Source of the DNA: Rhizobium jaguaris
Lineage (GTDB): Bacteria; Pseudomonadota; Alphaproteobacteria; Rhizobiales; Rhizobiaceae
Direction: 5' to 3'
Assembly (NCBI RefSeq): GCF_003627755.1
Contig: NZ_CP032694.1
Span: 3,339,501 to 3,403,500, forward strand
DNA: 64,000 nt
Part shown: one piece after another, positions 34,377 through 43,711 of the stretch
Layout of the letters: every line of letters begins with the position of its first letter
How positions within the stretch are numbered: position 1 is the first letter of the stretch
The notes under the pieces: model-generated
Databases searched by the model: none
What the model was told of the DNA's origin: nothing
What the model saw: only the letters and a program-made list of their open reading frames with translations
Position numbers and translations under genes: made by a program

Positions 34377-35384
34377 ATGCTAGCAGTCTCCATTCTCAAT
34401 CGCTTGATCATGGCCGCGGTGACGCTGTTCGGTGTGGCGTTGATCGTCTTCGTGCTGCTGCGCGTCGTGCCGGGCGATCCAATTGCGATGATGATATCGC
34501 CGGGTGCAACTCCCGCCGATATCGCCGCGCTCCGTGCCCATTACGGCCTTGACGCCAGCTTGCCGGTGCAGTTCGGCATCTGGCTGAAATCGGTTCTATC
34601 AGGCGATTTCGGCACCTCGATCTCCTTGAAGCGCGACGTTCTCTCACTGCTCGGCGAGCGCCTGCCGGCGACGCTGGAGCTTGCCTTTGCAGCCCTCGTC
34701 CTTGCGGTGCTCCTGGGAGGCGCAGTGGCGGTTGTCGGTACGCTTGCCCGGCGCACGTTTCTCGAGCCCATCATCGACAGCCTCAATGGTCTCTTTCTCG
34801 CCGTGCCGGATTTCGTCTGGTCACTCGCCCTCGTGCTGGTTCTCGGTGTTCTCGTCCCGCTCTTCCCGCTATCCGGCCGCATCGATCCGGCCATCGATGC
34901 GCAATTCGCGACGCCCTTCTATCTCATCGAAAGCCTGGTGACCCTCCGCTTCCAGATATCTGCCGATATCGCCGCCCATATGGTCATGCCGGTGCTGGCG
35001 CTCGGCCTGCCGCTCGCCGCCATTATCGCTCGCGTGTTGAAGGCGACGCTCTCGGAAGCAATGGTGCAGGACTATATCCTTCTCGCCAAACTCAAAGGCA
35101 TGTCCAACCTGCGCCTGGTGCTACAGGAAGCGCTCCGCAACGCTGTCGGCCCGACGATCGCGCTCACAGGCGTGCAATTCACCTTCCTGATCGGCGGCAC
35201 CGTCATCGTCGAGCGCATCTTCGCCTATCCTGGCATCGGCAATATGGCGATCGACGCCGTTATCAATCGCGACCTGCCGCTGATCCAAGGTCTTGTGTTG
35301 GTCTTCGGCGCCCTCTTCATTCTTATCAATCTGGCGGTCGACCTGCTGGTGGCAGCCTTCAATCCGAGGCTCGCCCATGGCTGA
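34377..35384 (+). CDS. ABC transporter permease (DppB type)
   Basis: A 335-residue inner-membrane permease with six hydrophobic segments. The N-terminal helix (LNRLIMAAVTLFGVALIVFVLLRVVPGDP, core LIVFVLLRVVPGDP) and LLGERLPATLELAFAALVLAVLLG are family hallmarks. The EAA-type loop is KLKGMSNLRLVLQEALRNAVGPTI (core MSNLRLVLQEALRNA, near residue 245). It pairs with the next permease, whose ATG overlaps its stop by 8 bases. The ribosome site is weak (GGAA), which, together with the repeat just upstream, may reduce membrane-component synthesis relative to the binding protein. Confidence 0.9.
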   Translation: MLAVSILNRLIMAAVTLFGVALIVFVLLRVVPGDPIAMMISPGATPADIAALRAHYGLDASLPVQFGIWLKSVLSGDFGTSISLKRDVLSLLGERLPATLELAFAALVLAVLLGGAVAVVGTLARRTFLEPIIDSLNGLFLAVPDFVWSLALVLVLGVLVPLFPLSGRIDPAIDAQFATPFYLIESLVTLRFQISADIAAHMVMPVLALGLPLAAIIARVLKATLSEAMVQDYILLAKLKGMSNLRLVLQEALRNAVGPTIALTGVQFTFLIGGTVIVERIFAYPGIGNMAIDAVINRDLPLIQGLVLVFGALFILINLAVDLLVAAFNPRLAHG

Positions 35385-36270
35385 CGCCGCCGCGGCTGCC
35401 TCCACCAAACCACCCTCGCGCGCCGCCAGGCGCCTGCGCGCGCTGCTGTCGGAACCAAAGGTGATCTTTGGCGGCGGTTTCATCCTGATTCTGATCATCC
35501 TTGCGATCTTCGCGCCCTATATCGCACCGAAAGATCCGCTGGAGCAGGACCTGATGTCGGGCACTCTGCCGCCCGCCTGGCTCAACGGTTCCGATCCGGG
35601 CTTTCTCCTTGGCACTGACGATCTCGGCCGCGACGTGCTGTCTCGCGCCATCTTCGGCACACGCGTCGCTCTGACCGTCGCCTTCGTTGCGGCAGGGCTT
35701 GCAGCCCTGATCGGCACGCTGCTCGGCCTCTTCGCCGGCTGGTACGGCGGCTGGATCGACAAGGTGATCTCTCGCCTTGTCGATATCTGGATGGCCTTTC
35801 CGCCGGTATTGTTGTCGATCTTGCTTGTCGCCGTGTTCGGCTCTGGCGTGCATTCGGTTATCGCCGCCATCGTCATCATCGACTGGACACGCTTCTGCCG
35901 CGTCATACGTTCTGAAACCCAGGCGCAGGCCCAAATGGACTATGTCACCGCCGCCCGCACGATCGGTTTCTCGCGCGCAAAAATCCTATTCAGCGAAATC
36001 TTGCCTAACGTCGCGCCGGTTCTGATCGCCCTCGTGAGCCTGGAAATGGGCATCGCCGTCATCGTCGAAGCCATCCTTTCCTTTGTCGGTCTGTCGGTTT
36101 CCTCGGACACGCCGACCTGGGGCGGCATGATCGCCGAAGGACGGCAGATCATCTATGACGGCTGGTGGGTGCTGGTCGCGCCGCTTATCGCCCTCTTCGC
36201 CACGGTGCTCGCCTTCAATCAGCTTGGCGACGGCCTGCGCCGCGCCCTCGACCCGGTGATGCGCCGATGA
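35377..36270 (+). CDS. ABC transporter permease (DppC type)
   Basis: A 297-residue inner-membrane permease. FGGGFILILIILAIFAPYIAPKDP (core ILAIFAPYIAPKDP, about residue 40) and FLLGTDDLGRDVLSRAIFGTRV are the classical DppC/OppC signatures. The EAA loop is RTIGFSRAKILFSEILPNVAP (core GFSRAKILFSEILPN). The ATG at 35377 overlaps the preceding stop, indicating coupling; an open frame further upstream is antisense-free but overlaps the DppB coding region and is not used. Its own stop overlaps the next gene as ATGA. Confidence 0.92.
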   Translation: MADAAAAASTKPPSRAARRLRALLSEPKVIFGGGFILILIILAIFAPYIAPKDPLEQDLMSGTLPPAWLNGSDPGFLLGTDDLGRDVLSRAIFGTRVALTVAFVAAGLAALIGTLLGLFAGWYGGWIDKVISRLVDIWMAFPPVLLSILLVAVFGSGVHSVIAAIVIIDWTRFCRVIRSETQAQAQMDYVTAARTIGFSRAKILFSEILPNVAPVLIALVSLEMGIAVIVEAILSFVGLSVSSDTPTWGGMIAEGRQIIYDGWWVLVAPLIALFATVLAFNQLGDGLRRALDPVMRR

Positions 36271-37139
36271 CCGAACCGCTTCTCTCTATTACTGCGTTGA
36301 GCGCTGTCTCCGACCGCGATAACGGCGCGCCGATCCTGCGCGATGTCTCGCTGACATTGGAACGCGGCGAAGTCCGCGGCCTCGTCGGCGAAAGCGGCGC
36401 CGGAAAATCGACCATTGCTAAAGCCCTGCTCGGTATTCTGCCGCGCACCGTGCGCGTTACCAGCGGCTCCATTCTGTTCGAAGGCCGCGACCTGCTGAAC
36501 CTGCCCGCGAAGGATCTTCGCGACATCATGGGCAACGAGATTTCTCTGATCCCGCAAGACCCGCAGACTGCGCTTAATCCCGGCCGCCGCATCGAGGCGC
36601 AACTGACCGATGGCTTACGACTGAAGCGCGGCATGTCTTCGCGCGATGCCAGGCTGAGGGCTCTGAGATTGCTGGAAGAAGTCAGTATCCGCGACCCTGA
36701 GCGCGTGCTGCACGCCTATCCGCACGAACTTTCCGGCGGCATGCGCCAGCGCATACTGATCGCTGCCGCCTTCGCGCTGGAACCGAAATTGGTGGTTGCC
36801 GATGAGCCGACGACGGCCCTCGACGTCACGGTGCAGAAACAGATCCTGCGGCTGATCCGCGGCCTGCAGGAGGCGCACGGCACCGCCGTCATCTTTGTCA
36901 CGCATGATCTCGGCGTCGTCGCGCAGATCTGTGATACTGTTACCCTGCTTTATGCAGGCAAGGTCATCGAGGAAGGCCGCACCGCCGACGTTCTCGGCAA
37001 TCCACAACACATCTATACGAAATCCCTCATCGCCGCCGGCCCGCGCTATGACCGGCCCGATGCCGGGTTGACGCCGGTGCCGCAAGCAGTCTTCGAACAA
37101 TTGCGCCGTGAGATCGGCATTCGGGAGGGCGGAAGATGA
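36267..37139 (+). CDS. ABC transporter ATP-binding protein (DppD type)
   Basis: A 290-residue ATPase. Walker A is GESGAGKST (about residue 40), the Q-loop is SLIPQDPQTALNP, the signature is LSGGMRQRI, Walker B is LVVADEPTTALDVT, and the switch histidine is in FVTHDLGVVA. The C-terminus continues past the core with the usual oligopeptide-transporter extension (HIYTKSLIAAGP), although the full peptide-transporter C-terminal cysteine motif is absent. It overlaps both neighbours by 4 bases (ATGA), so all four membrane/ATPase genes are translationally coupled. Confidence 0.93.
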   Translation: MTEPLLSITALSAVSDRDNGAPILRDVSLTLERGEVRGLVGESGAGKSTIAKALLGILPRTVRVTSGSILFEGRDLLNLPAKDLRDIMGNEISLIPQDPQTALNPGRRIEAQLTDGLRLKRGMSSRDARLRALRLLEEVSIRDPERVLHAYPHELSGGMRQRILIAAAFALEPKLVVADEPTTALDVTVQKQILRLIRGLQEAHGTAVIFVTHDLGVVAQICDTVTLLYAGKVIEEGRTADVLGNPQHIYTKSLIAAGPRYDRPDAGLTPVPQAVFEQLRREIGIREGGR

Positions 37140-37990
37140 GTCAGTCCGACATTCTCCTTTCCGCAAAAGGCATCGACGTCACCTACGGCGCCAAACGCCA
37201 TCTGTTTGGCCCGGCTGGCGGTGGCATCAAGGTGCTGCACAGCGTCGATATCGATATCCGCTGCGGCGAAACCGTGGGTATCGTGGGCGAAAGCGGCTCC
37301 GGCAAGACAACGCTCGGCCGGGCGTTGCTGCGGTTGGTCGACATCTCCGCCGGCACGATCCATTTTGACGGCAAGGACATTACCCATATGCCGGACGCCG
37401 AGATGCGGCCGCTGCGCCGGCGGATGCAGATGATCTTCCAGGACCCGATGGCCTCGCTCAATCCGCGCCATACGATCCGCCGCATCCTGGTCGAACCGCT
37501 GCTGCTGCATGGACTCGCCACTAACCGGCGGGACGCCGAACGCCGCGTCGCCGCGATCCTCGACCGAGTGACGCTGCCGCATGCCTGTCTCGACCGAAAT
37601 CCGCATGAACTTTCCGGCGGCCAGCGCCAACGCGTCGGCATCGCCCGCGCCGCCCTACTCGAGCCGGATTTCGTGCTCGCCGACGAAATCGTCTCGGGCC
37701 TGGATGTCTCGACGCAAGCGCAAGTACTGAACTTGCTGAAGGAGCTTTCCCGCGACCTCGGCCTATCCATGGCCTTCATCAGCCACGATCTCTCCGTCAT
37801 TCGCGCTGTCTGCGATCGCGTTTATGTCATGCGCAACGGCAGGGTCGTCGAGGAAGGCGACTGTGAGCGTGTCTTTGCCGCGCCTGCCTCCTCCTATACG
37901 CGCATGCTGCTCGACGCCATTCCCTTACCGGAAATCGACCCGCACTGGCTCGGCCGCAAGAGCCTGATTGAAGAAGCGTCCGATGCTTGA
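37136..37990 (+). CDS. ABC transporter ATP-binding protein (DppF type)
   Basis: A 284-residue ATPase, the second of the pair. Walker A is GESGSGKTT (about residue 50), the Q-loop is MIFQDPMASLNPRHTI, the signature is LSGGQRQRVGIARA, Walker B is FVLADEIVSGLDVS, and the H-loop is FISHDLSVI. The usual D-E-P at the end of Walker B reads D-E-I here. The catalytic glutamate is intact, so activity should not be affected. It completes the five-gene importer. The next gene, a VOC protein, begins 93 bases later in the same direction. Confidence 0.92.
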   Translation: MSQSDILLSAKGIDVTYGAKRHLFGPAGGGIKVLHSVDIDIRCGETVGIVGESGSGKTTLGRALLRLVDISAGTIHFDGKDITHMPDAEMRPLRRRMQMIFQDPMASLNPRHTIRRILVEPLLLHGLATNRRDAERRVAAILDRVTLPHACLDRNPHELSGGQRQRVGIARAALLEPDFVLADEIVSGLDVSTQAQVLNLLKELSRDLGLSMAFISHDLSVIRAVCDRVYVMRNGRVVEEGDCERVFAAPASSYTRMLLDAIPLPEIDPHWLGRKSLIEEASDA

Positions 37991-38082
37991 ATAGTCACCG
38001 GAAGGGGGGCGCAACGCTAGCACTTGAGCCGCAGGTACCAGCGAGAGTGCAACGGCATCGGCATACAGAAAGGGGAATCACG

Positions 38083-38646
38083 ATGAAATACCCTGTGTCA
38101 GCAGCGACAAGAGCCACCGGGCTGCCTGGTCTTCGTGGTCACGACCATACAGGACTCACGGTGCCAGATATGAAGCAGGCGGTCGACTTCTTCGAGAACG
38201 TGCTCGGCTGCCAGGTCGTCATGTCATTCGGTCCGTTTTCCGACGACAAGGGCACATTCATGACGGATCTGCTCGGTGTCGACCCCAAGGCTGAGATAAA
38301 GCAGATAACTCAAGTTCGGTGCGGTTTCGGATCGAACATAGAACTGTTCGAATATTCAGCTCCCGATCAGCGGGACCTCAATCAGAAGAACAGCGACATC
38401 GGTGCGTTTCATATCTCGCTTTACGTTGACGATGTTGATGCGGCGAAGGCTTATCTGGACAGCAAGAAAATTGAAACGCGGCTGGGGCCGTTGGCAATCA
38501 CAGATGGCCCGGCAGCGGGCCAGTCGATCCTTTACTTCCAAGCACCATGGGGTTTGCAATTCGAGGCAATCAGCTATCCCAAGGGCATGGCTTATGAAAA
38601 AGATGCCGAAACTCTGCTGTGGAATCCGAAAGATCCGGGCAAGTGA
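38083..38646 (+). CDS. VOC family protein (glyoxalase/dioxygenase superfamily)
   Basis: A 187-residue two-motif vicinal-oxygen-chelate protein. RGHDHTGLTVPDMKQAVDFFENVLGC (core HDHTGLTVPDMKQAVDFFENV, residue 17) begins the first beta-alpha-beta-beta-beta unit. IELFEYSAP carries a metal-ligand glutamate, and GAFHISLYVDDVDAAKAYLDS begins the second unit with its histidine. AGGGGAA precedes the ATG at 38083; the frame is open upstream without family similarity. The fold covers isomerases, lyases and ring-cleaving dioxygenases. Here it lies between the importer and the CoA-ligase gene and could act on a pathway intermediate, though its reaction cannot be read from sequence. Confidence 0.85.
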   Translation: MKYPVSAATRATGLPGLRGHDHTGLTVPDMKQAVDFFENVLGCQVVMSFGPFSDDKGTFMTDLLGVDPKAEIKQITQVRCGFGSNIELFEYSAPDQRDLNQKNSDIGAFHISLYVDDVDAAKAYLDSKKIETRLGPLAITDGPAAGQSILYFQAPWGLQFEAISYPKGMAYEKDAETLLWNPKDPGK

Positions 38647-38679
38647 GACGAGGCAAGAAAACGCCGCCTGACGGTATAC

Positions 38680-40293
38680 TTAGCTACGCAGGCGGAAGCG
38701 CTGTATCTTGCCGGATTCGGTCTTCGGCAGGGCTTCGACGAAGACAATGGAACGCGGATATTTATAGGGCGCGATTATTGCTTTGACGTGATCCTGCAAC
38801 GTCTTGACCAGCAAATCCGAGCCCGCGATGCCCGGCATCAGCACCACATGCGCCTGAACGATATGGCCACGATCTTCGTCCGGCTTGCCGATGACGGCGC
38901 ATTCCAGCACGTCGACATGCGACAGAAGTGCCGCCTCCACTTCCGGCCCGGCGATATTGTAGCCGGCGGAAAGAATAATATCGTCGGAGCGCGCAGCGAA
39001 ATAGAAATAGCCGTCTTCATCCTCGATGAAGCTGTCGCCCGTCAGGTTCCAGCCATCTCTGACATAATCGGCCTGACGGTGGTCGGCGAGGTAGCGGCAA
39101 CCGATCGGGCCTCGAACCGCGAGCTTGCCGATCGTGCCGCGGGGGACCTCCTTCATGTCGTCGTCAACGACGCACGCCTCATAGCCGGCAAGCGGCTTGC
39201 CGGTACAATGGGGCTTGGCATCATGAAGCCGGTTGGAAATGAAGATATGCAGCAACTCGGTCGAGCCGATGCCGTCGAGGATCGGCTTGCCTGTCTTGCG
39301 CGTCCACTCTTCGAAGATCGGACCAGGCAACGTCTCGCCGGCTGAAACCGCAATCCGAAGCGAGGAGAGATCCGCCCCCTCCTCCATCGCGGCCAGCATG
39401 GCGCGATAGGCGGTCGGCGCGGTGAAGCTGATCGTCGCGCCATATTCCTGGATGATCTCGACCATGTTCTTCGGCGAGGCGTTTTCCAGCAGGGCCGTCG
39501 ATGCCCCGAAGCGCAGCGGGAACACGACCAAACCGCCAAGCCCGAAGGTAAAGGCGATCGGCGGCGAGCCGATGAAAACATCCTCCGGCGTCACCTGCAG
39601 GACTTCCTTGGCATAGGCATCGGCGATGATGAGGATATCCCGATGGAAATGCATGGTGGCCTTGGGAACGCCCGTCGACCCCGAGGTGAAGCCGAGCAGC
39701 GCCACATCATCCCGCCCGGTCTTTGCCGCCTCGAAACGCACCGGCTTGTTAAGCGCGATCCGGTCAAGCTCGGCATCGTGATTGGCGGTGCCATCGAAAC
39801 CGACAACCTGCTTCAAAAACCGGCTATCCTTCGCCGCCGCAACGAGTTCTTCCAGCAGCCTCGTGTCGCAAAGCGCGAACGAGATTTCCGCCTTGTCGAT
39901 GATCTTCGAAAGTTCGCCAGCCCTAAGCATCGGCATTGTGTTGACTGCGACGGCGCCGACCTTGGTCACCGCCAGCCAGCAGGCAATCATTGCCGGATTG
40001 TTGCCGGAGCGGATGATAACGCGATTGCCGGGCTTGATACCGATATTCTCGACGAGCGCATGAGCGATACGATTGGTCCAGTCCGCCAGTTCCTTATAGG
40101 TACGCCGGCGGCCATTGCCGATCAGCGCGACGTGATCGCCGAAGCCGCGCTCGACCATGCGGTCGCTGAGCTCGACACCCGCATTCAACCATTCGGGATA
40201 GTCGAAGCCATCTAGCAACAACTCCGGCCACTCCCCTGCCGGCGGCAGGTTGTCGCGTGTGAATGTATCGGCATGACCAGTCGGTCCAAGCAT
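38680..40293 (-). CDS. Benzoate/2-aminobenzoate-type CoA ligase (AMP-forming)
   Basis: A 537-residue acyl-CoA synthetase of the ANL superfamily. The N-terminal DTFTRDNLPPAGEWPELLLDG block is characteristic of the 2-aminobenzoate-CoA ligase group. The P-loop is GFTSGSTGVPKATMHFHRD (about residue 190), with GIGSTELLHIF, the aspartate motif DGWNLTGDSFIEDEDGYFYFAARSDD, and the C-terminal catalytic lysine in PKTESGKIQRFRLR. It would activate anthranilate or a related benzoate as its CoA thioester. The ATG at 40293 has GGGAG at normal spacing. It is divergent from the aminobenzoyl-CoA monooxygenase/reductase gene, with a candidate operator on each side of the shared gap. Confidence 0.87.
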   Translation of the reverse strand: MLGPTGHADTFTRDNLPPAGEWPELLLDGFDYPEWLNAGVELSDRMVERGFGDHVALIGNGRRRTYKELADWTNRIAHALVENIGIKPGNRVIIRSGNNPAMIACWLAVTKVGAVAVNTMPMLRAGELSKIIDKAEISFALCDTRLLEELVAAAKDSRFLKQVVGFDGTANHDAELDRIALNKPVRFEAAKTGRDDVALLGFTSGSTGVPKATMHFHRDILIIADAYAKEVLQVTPEDVFIGSPPIAFTFGLGGLVVFPLRFGASTALLENASPKNMVEIIQEYGATISFTAPTAYRAMLAAMEEGADLSSLRIAVSAGETLPGPIFEEWTRKTGKPILDGIGSTELLHIFISNRLHDAKPHCTGKPLAGYEACVVDDDMKEVPRGTIGKLAVRGPIGCRYLADHRQADYVRDGWNLTGDSFIEDEDGYFYFAARSDDIILSAGYNIAGPEVEAALLSHVDVLECAVIGKPDEDRGHIVQAHVVLMPGIAGSDLLVKTLQDHVKAIIAPYKYPRSIVFVEALPKTESGKIQRFRLRS

Positions 40294-40408
40294 GGTTCGC
40301 TCCCGCATTCCTCTCGAGCCAATTCGCTGCCCAACGCCGATCTCCCGACAGCGCCTGCAGCTTTGTCGAAAATGATTGCACCGAAGACGCAATTGTTCAA
40401 GAAAGAAA

Positions 40409-40422
40409 TTTTAAGCCTAAAA
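40409..40422. promoter_or_regulatory. Operator site 4 (CoA ligase side)
   Basis: TTTTAAGCCTAAAA matches site 1 at 13 of 14 bases and lies 116 bases before the ligase start, in the 301-base gap shared with the divergent flavoprotein gene. Confidence 0.55.
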
Positions 40423-40538
40423 CAATGCCCAATAAGCATTGATTCAAAAGCATTTTTTGATCGCGTTGCCTCTGAAGGATCGTTTTTCGTGCCGAGACTC
40501 CCGCAAGACAACTCTTGACGAATGGCGGCGACAAGATA

Positions 40539-40552
40539 TTTTAAACTTAAAT
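40539..40552. promoter_or_regulatory. Operator site 5 (monooxygenase operon side)
   Basis: TTTTAAACTTAAAT matches site 1 at 12 of 14 bases, 43 bases before the flavoprotein start. A likely promoter here, TTGACG (40515-40520) with 16-base spacing to TATTTT, has its -10 overlapping the palindrome, as expected for repression. Confidence 0.5.
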
Positions 40553-40594
40553 AATTCGAGTGACCCGACTTCGGTGTCACAGGAGGGATTAGCG

Positions 40595-42915
40595 ATGAAA
40601 ATCGTCTGCATCGGCGGCGGACCCGCGGGCTCTATTTCGGGCTTCTGATGAAGAAGCTGCATCCCGAGCATTCCATCAAGGTCGTCGAGCGCAACCGCCC
40701 CTATGACACCTTCGGTTGGGGGGTCGTCTTCTCCGATGCAACCATGGTGTCGATGCGCCAATGGGATCCGGAGAGTGCGGCCGAAATCGAGGACGCCTTC
40801 AACCATTGGGACGATATCGAAGTCTGGTTCAAGGGAACGCGCCAGCGCACCTCGGGTCACGGCTTCGTGGGCATCGGCCGCAAGAAGCTGCTGAACATCC
40901 TGCAGAAGCGCTGCGAGGCTCTGGGCGTCGAACTGATCTTCGAGACCGACGTCACGTCCGATCTCGACTTTCCGGACGCCGATCTGATCGTCGGTTCGGA
41001 TGGTTTGAACTCACGGATTCGCAACCATTATCCCGAAGTCTTCCAGCCGGACATGATCACCCGGCCGAACCGCTATATCTGGCTCGGCACCAACAAGCTC
41101 TACGACGCCTTCACCTTCGATTTCCGCAAGAGCGAGCACGGCTGGTTCCAGGCACACATCTATAAGTTCGATGACAAGACCTCCACTTTCATCGTCGAAA
41201 CGACCGAGGAAGCCTACCTAGCCCACGGTCTCGACAAGATGGACCAGGACGGCTCGATCGCCTTCTGCGAGAACCTGTTCTCGGAAGTGCTTGACGGCGC
41301 CTCGCTGATGACCAATTCCCGCCATCTCCGCGGCTCGGCCTGGCTGAATTTCAACCGGTTGATCTGCGGCAAGTGGAGCCATTTCAACGGCAATTCGCAC
41401 GTCGTGCTGATGGGTGATGCAGCCCACACCGCCCATTTTGCCATCGGCTCCGGCACCAAGCTCGCCATCGACGACGCTATCGAGCTGACCCGACAGTTTC
41501 AGATCCATGGTCACAGCAAAGAGAAGATCCTGGCGGTCCTCGAAACCTACGAAGAAATCCGCCGCGTCGACGTCGCCCGCATCCAGAATGCGGCGCGCAA
41601 CGCCATGGAATGGTTCGAGGTGGTCGGGCGGCGCTATGCCGACACGCTGGAACCCGAGCAGTTCATGTATTCGATGCTGACCCGCTCGCAGCGCATCAGC
41701 CACGAGAACCTGCGCCTGCGCGACAAAGACTGGCTCGAAGGCTACGAGCGGTGGTTCGCCAAGAAATCCGGCCTTGCGGTCGGCAACGACCGCTGCCTGC
41801 CGCCGATGTTTACGCCCTATCAGCTACGCGACGTATCGCTCGTCAACCGCATCGTCGTCTCGCCGATGGCGATGTATTCGGCGCAAAACGGCGTGATGAA
41901 CGATTTCCACATCATCCATCTCGGTTCGCGCGCTCTGGGCGGTGCTGGCCTCGTCTTTGCGGAAATGACCTGCGTCACGCCAGATGCCCGCATAACACCC
42001 GGCTGCCTTGGTCTTTGGAATGAGGAACAGGCGGCACAGTGGAGGCGGCTTGTCGAATTCGTGCATACGAACAGCGCCGCCAAGGTCGGCATCCAGCTCG
42101 GTCATGCCGGCCGCAAGGGGGCGACGAAGGTCGCCTGGGAAGGCATCGATCAGCCGGTTGCCGAGGGCGAATGGCCGCTGATCTCAGCCTCCGCCGTTCC
42201 CTATCTCAAGAACAGCCAGGTACCGAAAGCCATGGACCGCGCCGACATGGATCGCGTCAAGGCCGACTTCCTCCATGCCACGGAATTGGCGATCACCACT
42301 GGTGCTGACTGGCTGGAACTGCACTGCGCTCACGGCTATCTCCTGTCGAGCTTCTTGTCGCCGCTCACCAATTTGCGCGAGGACGAGTACGGCGGCAGCC
42401 ATGAAAACCGCGCTCGTTATCCCCTGGAGATTTTCCGCGCCATGCGTGCGATCTGGCCGGAGGACAAGCCCATGTCTGTCCGGCTTTCCTGCCATGACTG
42501 GACCGATGGCGGCAACACGCCGGAGGATGCGGCTATCTTTGCAGCCATGTTCAAGGACGCCGGCGCCGACTTGATCGATTGTTCGTCGGGCCAAGTGTCG
42601 AAGGAAGAAAAGCCGGTTTACGGCCGCCTGTTCCAGACACCGTTCTCGGACAAGATCCGCAATGAGATCGGCATCCCGACCATTGCCGTCGGTGCAATCT
42701 CTGAGGCCGACCACGCCAATTCGATCATCGCCGCCGGTCGCGCCGATCTCTGCGCTGTCGCCCGCGCGCATCTGGCTGATCCCGCCTGGTCGCTGCACGA
42801 AGCCGCCAAGATCGGCCTGAGCTCGATCCCCTGGCCGAAGCAATATCTCTCCGGCAAGACGCAATACGAAACCAATCTTGCCCGCGCGGCCGCCGCTGCC
42901 GCACCGGCAAAGTGA
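40595..42915 (+). pseudogene. 2-aminobenzoyl-CoA monooxygenase/reductase-type bifunctional flavoprotein, frameshifted near the start
   Basis: The restored protein has about 773 residues. The N-terminal half is an FAD aromatic hydroxylase (GGGPAG loop, later [22 protein letters not shown]). The C-terminal half from about residue 410 is an old-yellow-enzyme FMN reductase ([36 protein letters not shown]). This fusion is the ACMR/salicylyl-CoA 5-hydroxylase architecture: oxygenation of the CoA-activated ring followed by reduction. AGGAGGG precedes the ATG at 40595. One base is missing near 40629-40632: GGCTCTAT is where GGCCTCTAT would encode AGLYFG. Translation from 40595 therefore stops at 40648, and a start at 40648 lacks the FAD loop. 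Confidence 0.87.
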
Positions 42916-42922
42916 GGAAACG

Positions 42923-43711
42923 ATGACGACGACCGGCAAACTCGCGGGCCGTCACGCCCTTGTCACTGGCGCCGGCAGCGGCATTGGTGCCGCAATCGCG
43001 CGGGCGCTCGCTGCTGAGGGTGCTCGCGTGACGCTGGCTGGGCGGAGAAGAGAACAGCTGGAGGCGGTAGCTGCCGAAATTGGAGCAAATGCCGTCGTCG
43101 TTGGCGATTTCGACGTCACCAATGCCGACGCGATCGCGAACGGCCTGCGCATCGCCCACGAGAAATTCGGCCCCGTCGATATTCTCGTCAACAATGCGGG
43201 CGAGGCGCCAAGCGCGCCGTTTGAGAAGACCAGCCTGGACATGTGGAACCGCGTCCTCGCGGTCGATCTCACCGGTGTTTTCCTGGTGACGCAAGCCGCC
43301 CTGCCCGATCTCAAAGCGCATGGAGCAGGTGCCCGCATTATCAACATCGCTTCGACGGCGGGCCTGACCGGCTATGGCTATGTTTCCGCCTACGTCGCCG
43401 CCAAACATGGCGTCGTCGGTCTGACGCGCTCGCTGGCGCTCGAACTGGCAAAGACTGGCATCACCGTCAACGCTGTCTGCCCCGGTTTCACCGATACGCC
43501 GATCATCGAACGCTCGATCGCAACGATCGTCACCAAGACGGGACGCACCGCAGAACAGGCGCTTTCGGAATTCACCAAATCCAATCCGCAGGGACGGCTT
43601 GTCAAACCCGAGGAGGTTGCCGACACCGTTTTATGGCTGGCGTCCCCGGCCGCTGCATCGATCAATGGACAGGCAATCGCGGTTGCCGGTGGGGAGGTTT
43701 TAGCAGGATGA
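42923..43711 (+). CDS. SDR family oxidoreductase
   Basis: A 262-residue classical short-chain dehydrogenase. The cofactor loop is [20 protein letters not shown] (residues 14-33), NNAG is at about residue 92, the catalytic serine is in INIASTAG, and YVAAKHG gives Y-x3-[15 protein letters not shown] is the usual following block. An arginine-rich [10 protein letters not shown] after strand 2 suggests NADP(H) preference. It lies 7 bases after the flavoprotein stop with GAGGAAA before its ATG, and overlaps the next gene as ATGA. In the anthranilate CoA pathway such an enzyme could oxidise or reduce the oxo/hydroxy group of the dearomatised ring. Confidence 0.9.
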   Translation: MTTTGKLAGRHALVTGAGSGIGAAIARALAAEGARVTLAGRRREQLEAVAAEIGANAVVVGDFDVTNADAIANGLRIAHEKFGPVDILVNNAGEAPSAPFEKTSLDMWNRVLAVDLTGVFLVTQAALPDLKAHGAGARIINIASTAGLTGYGYVSAYVAAKHGVVGLTRSLALELAKTGITVNAVCPGFTDTPIIERSIATIVTKTGRTAEQALSEFTKSNPQGRLVKPEEVADTVLWLASPAAASINGQAIAVAGGEVLAG

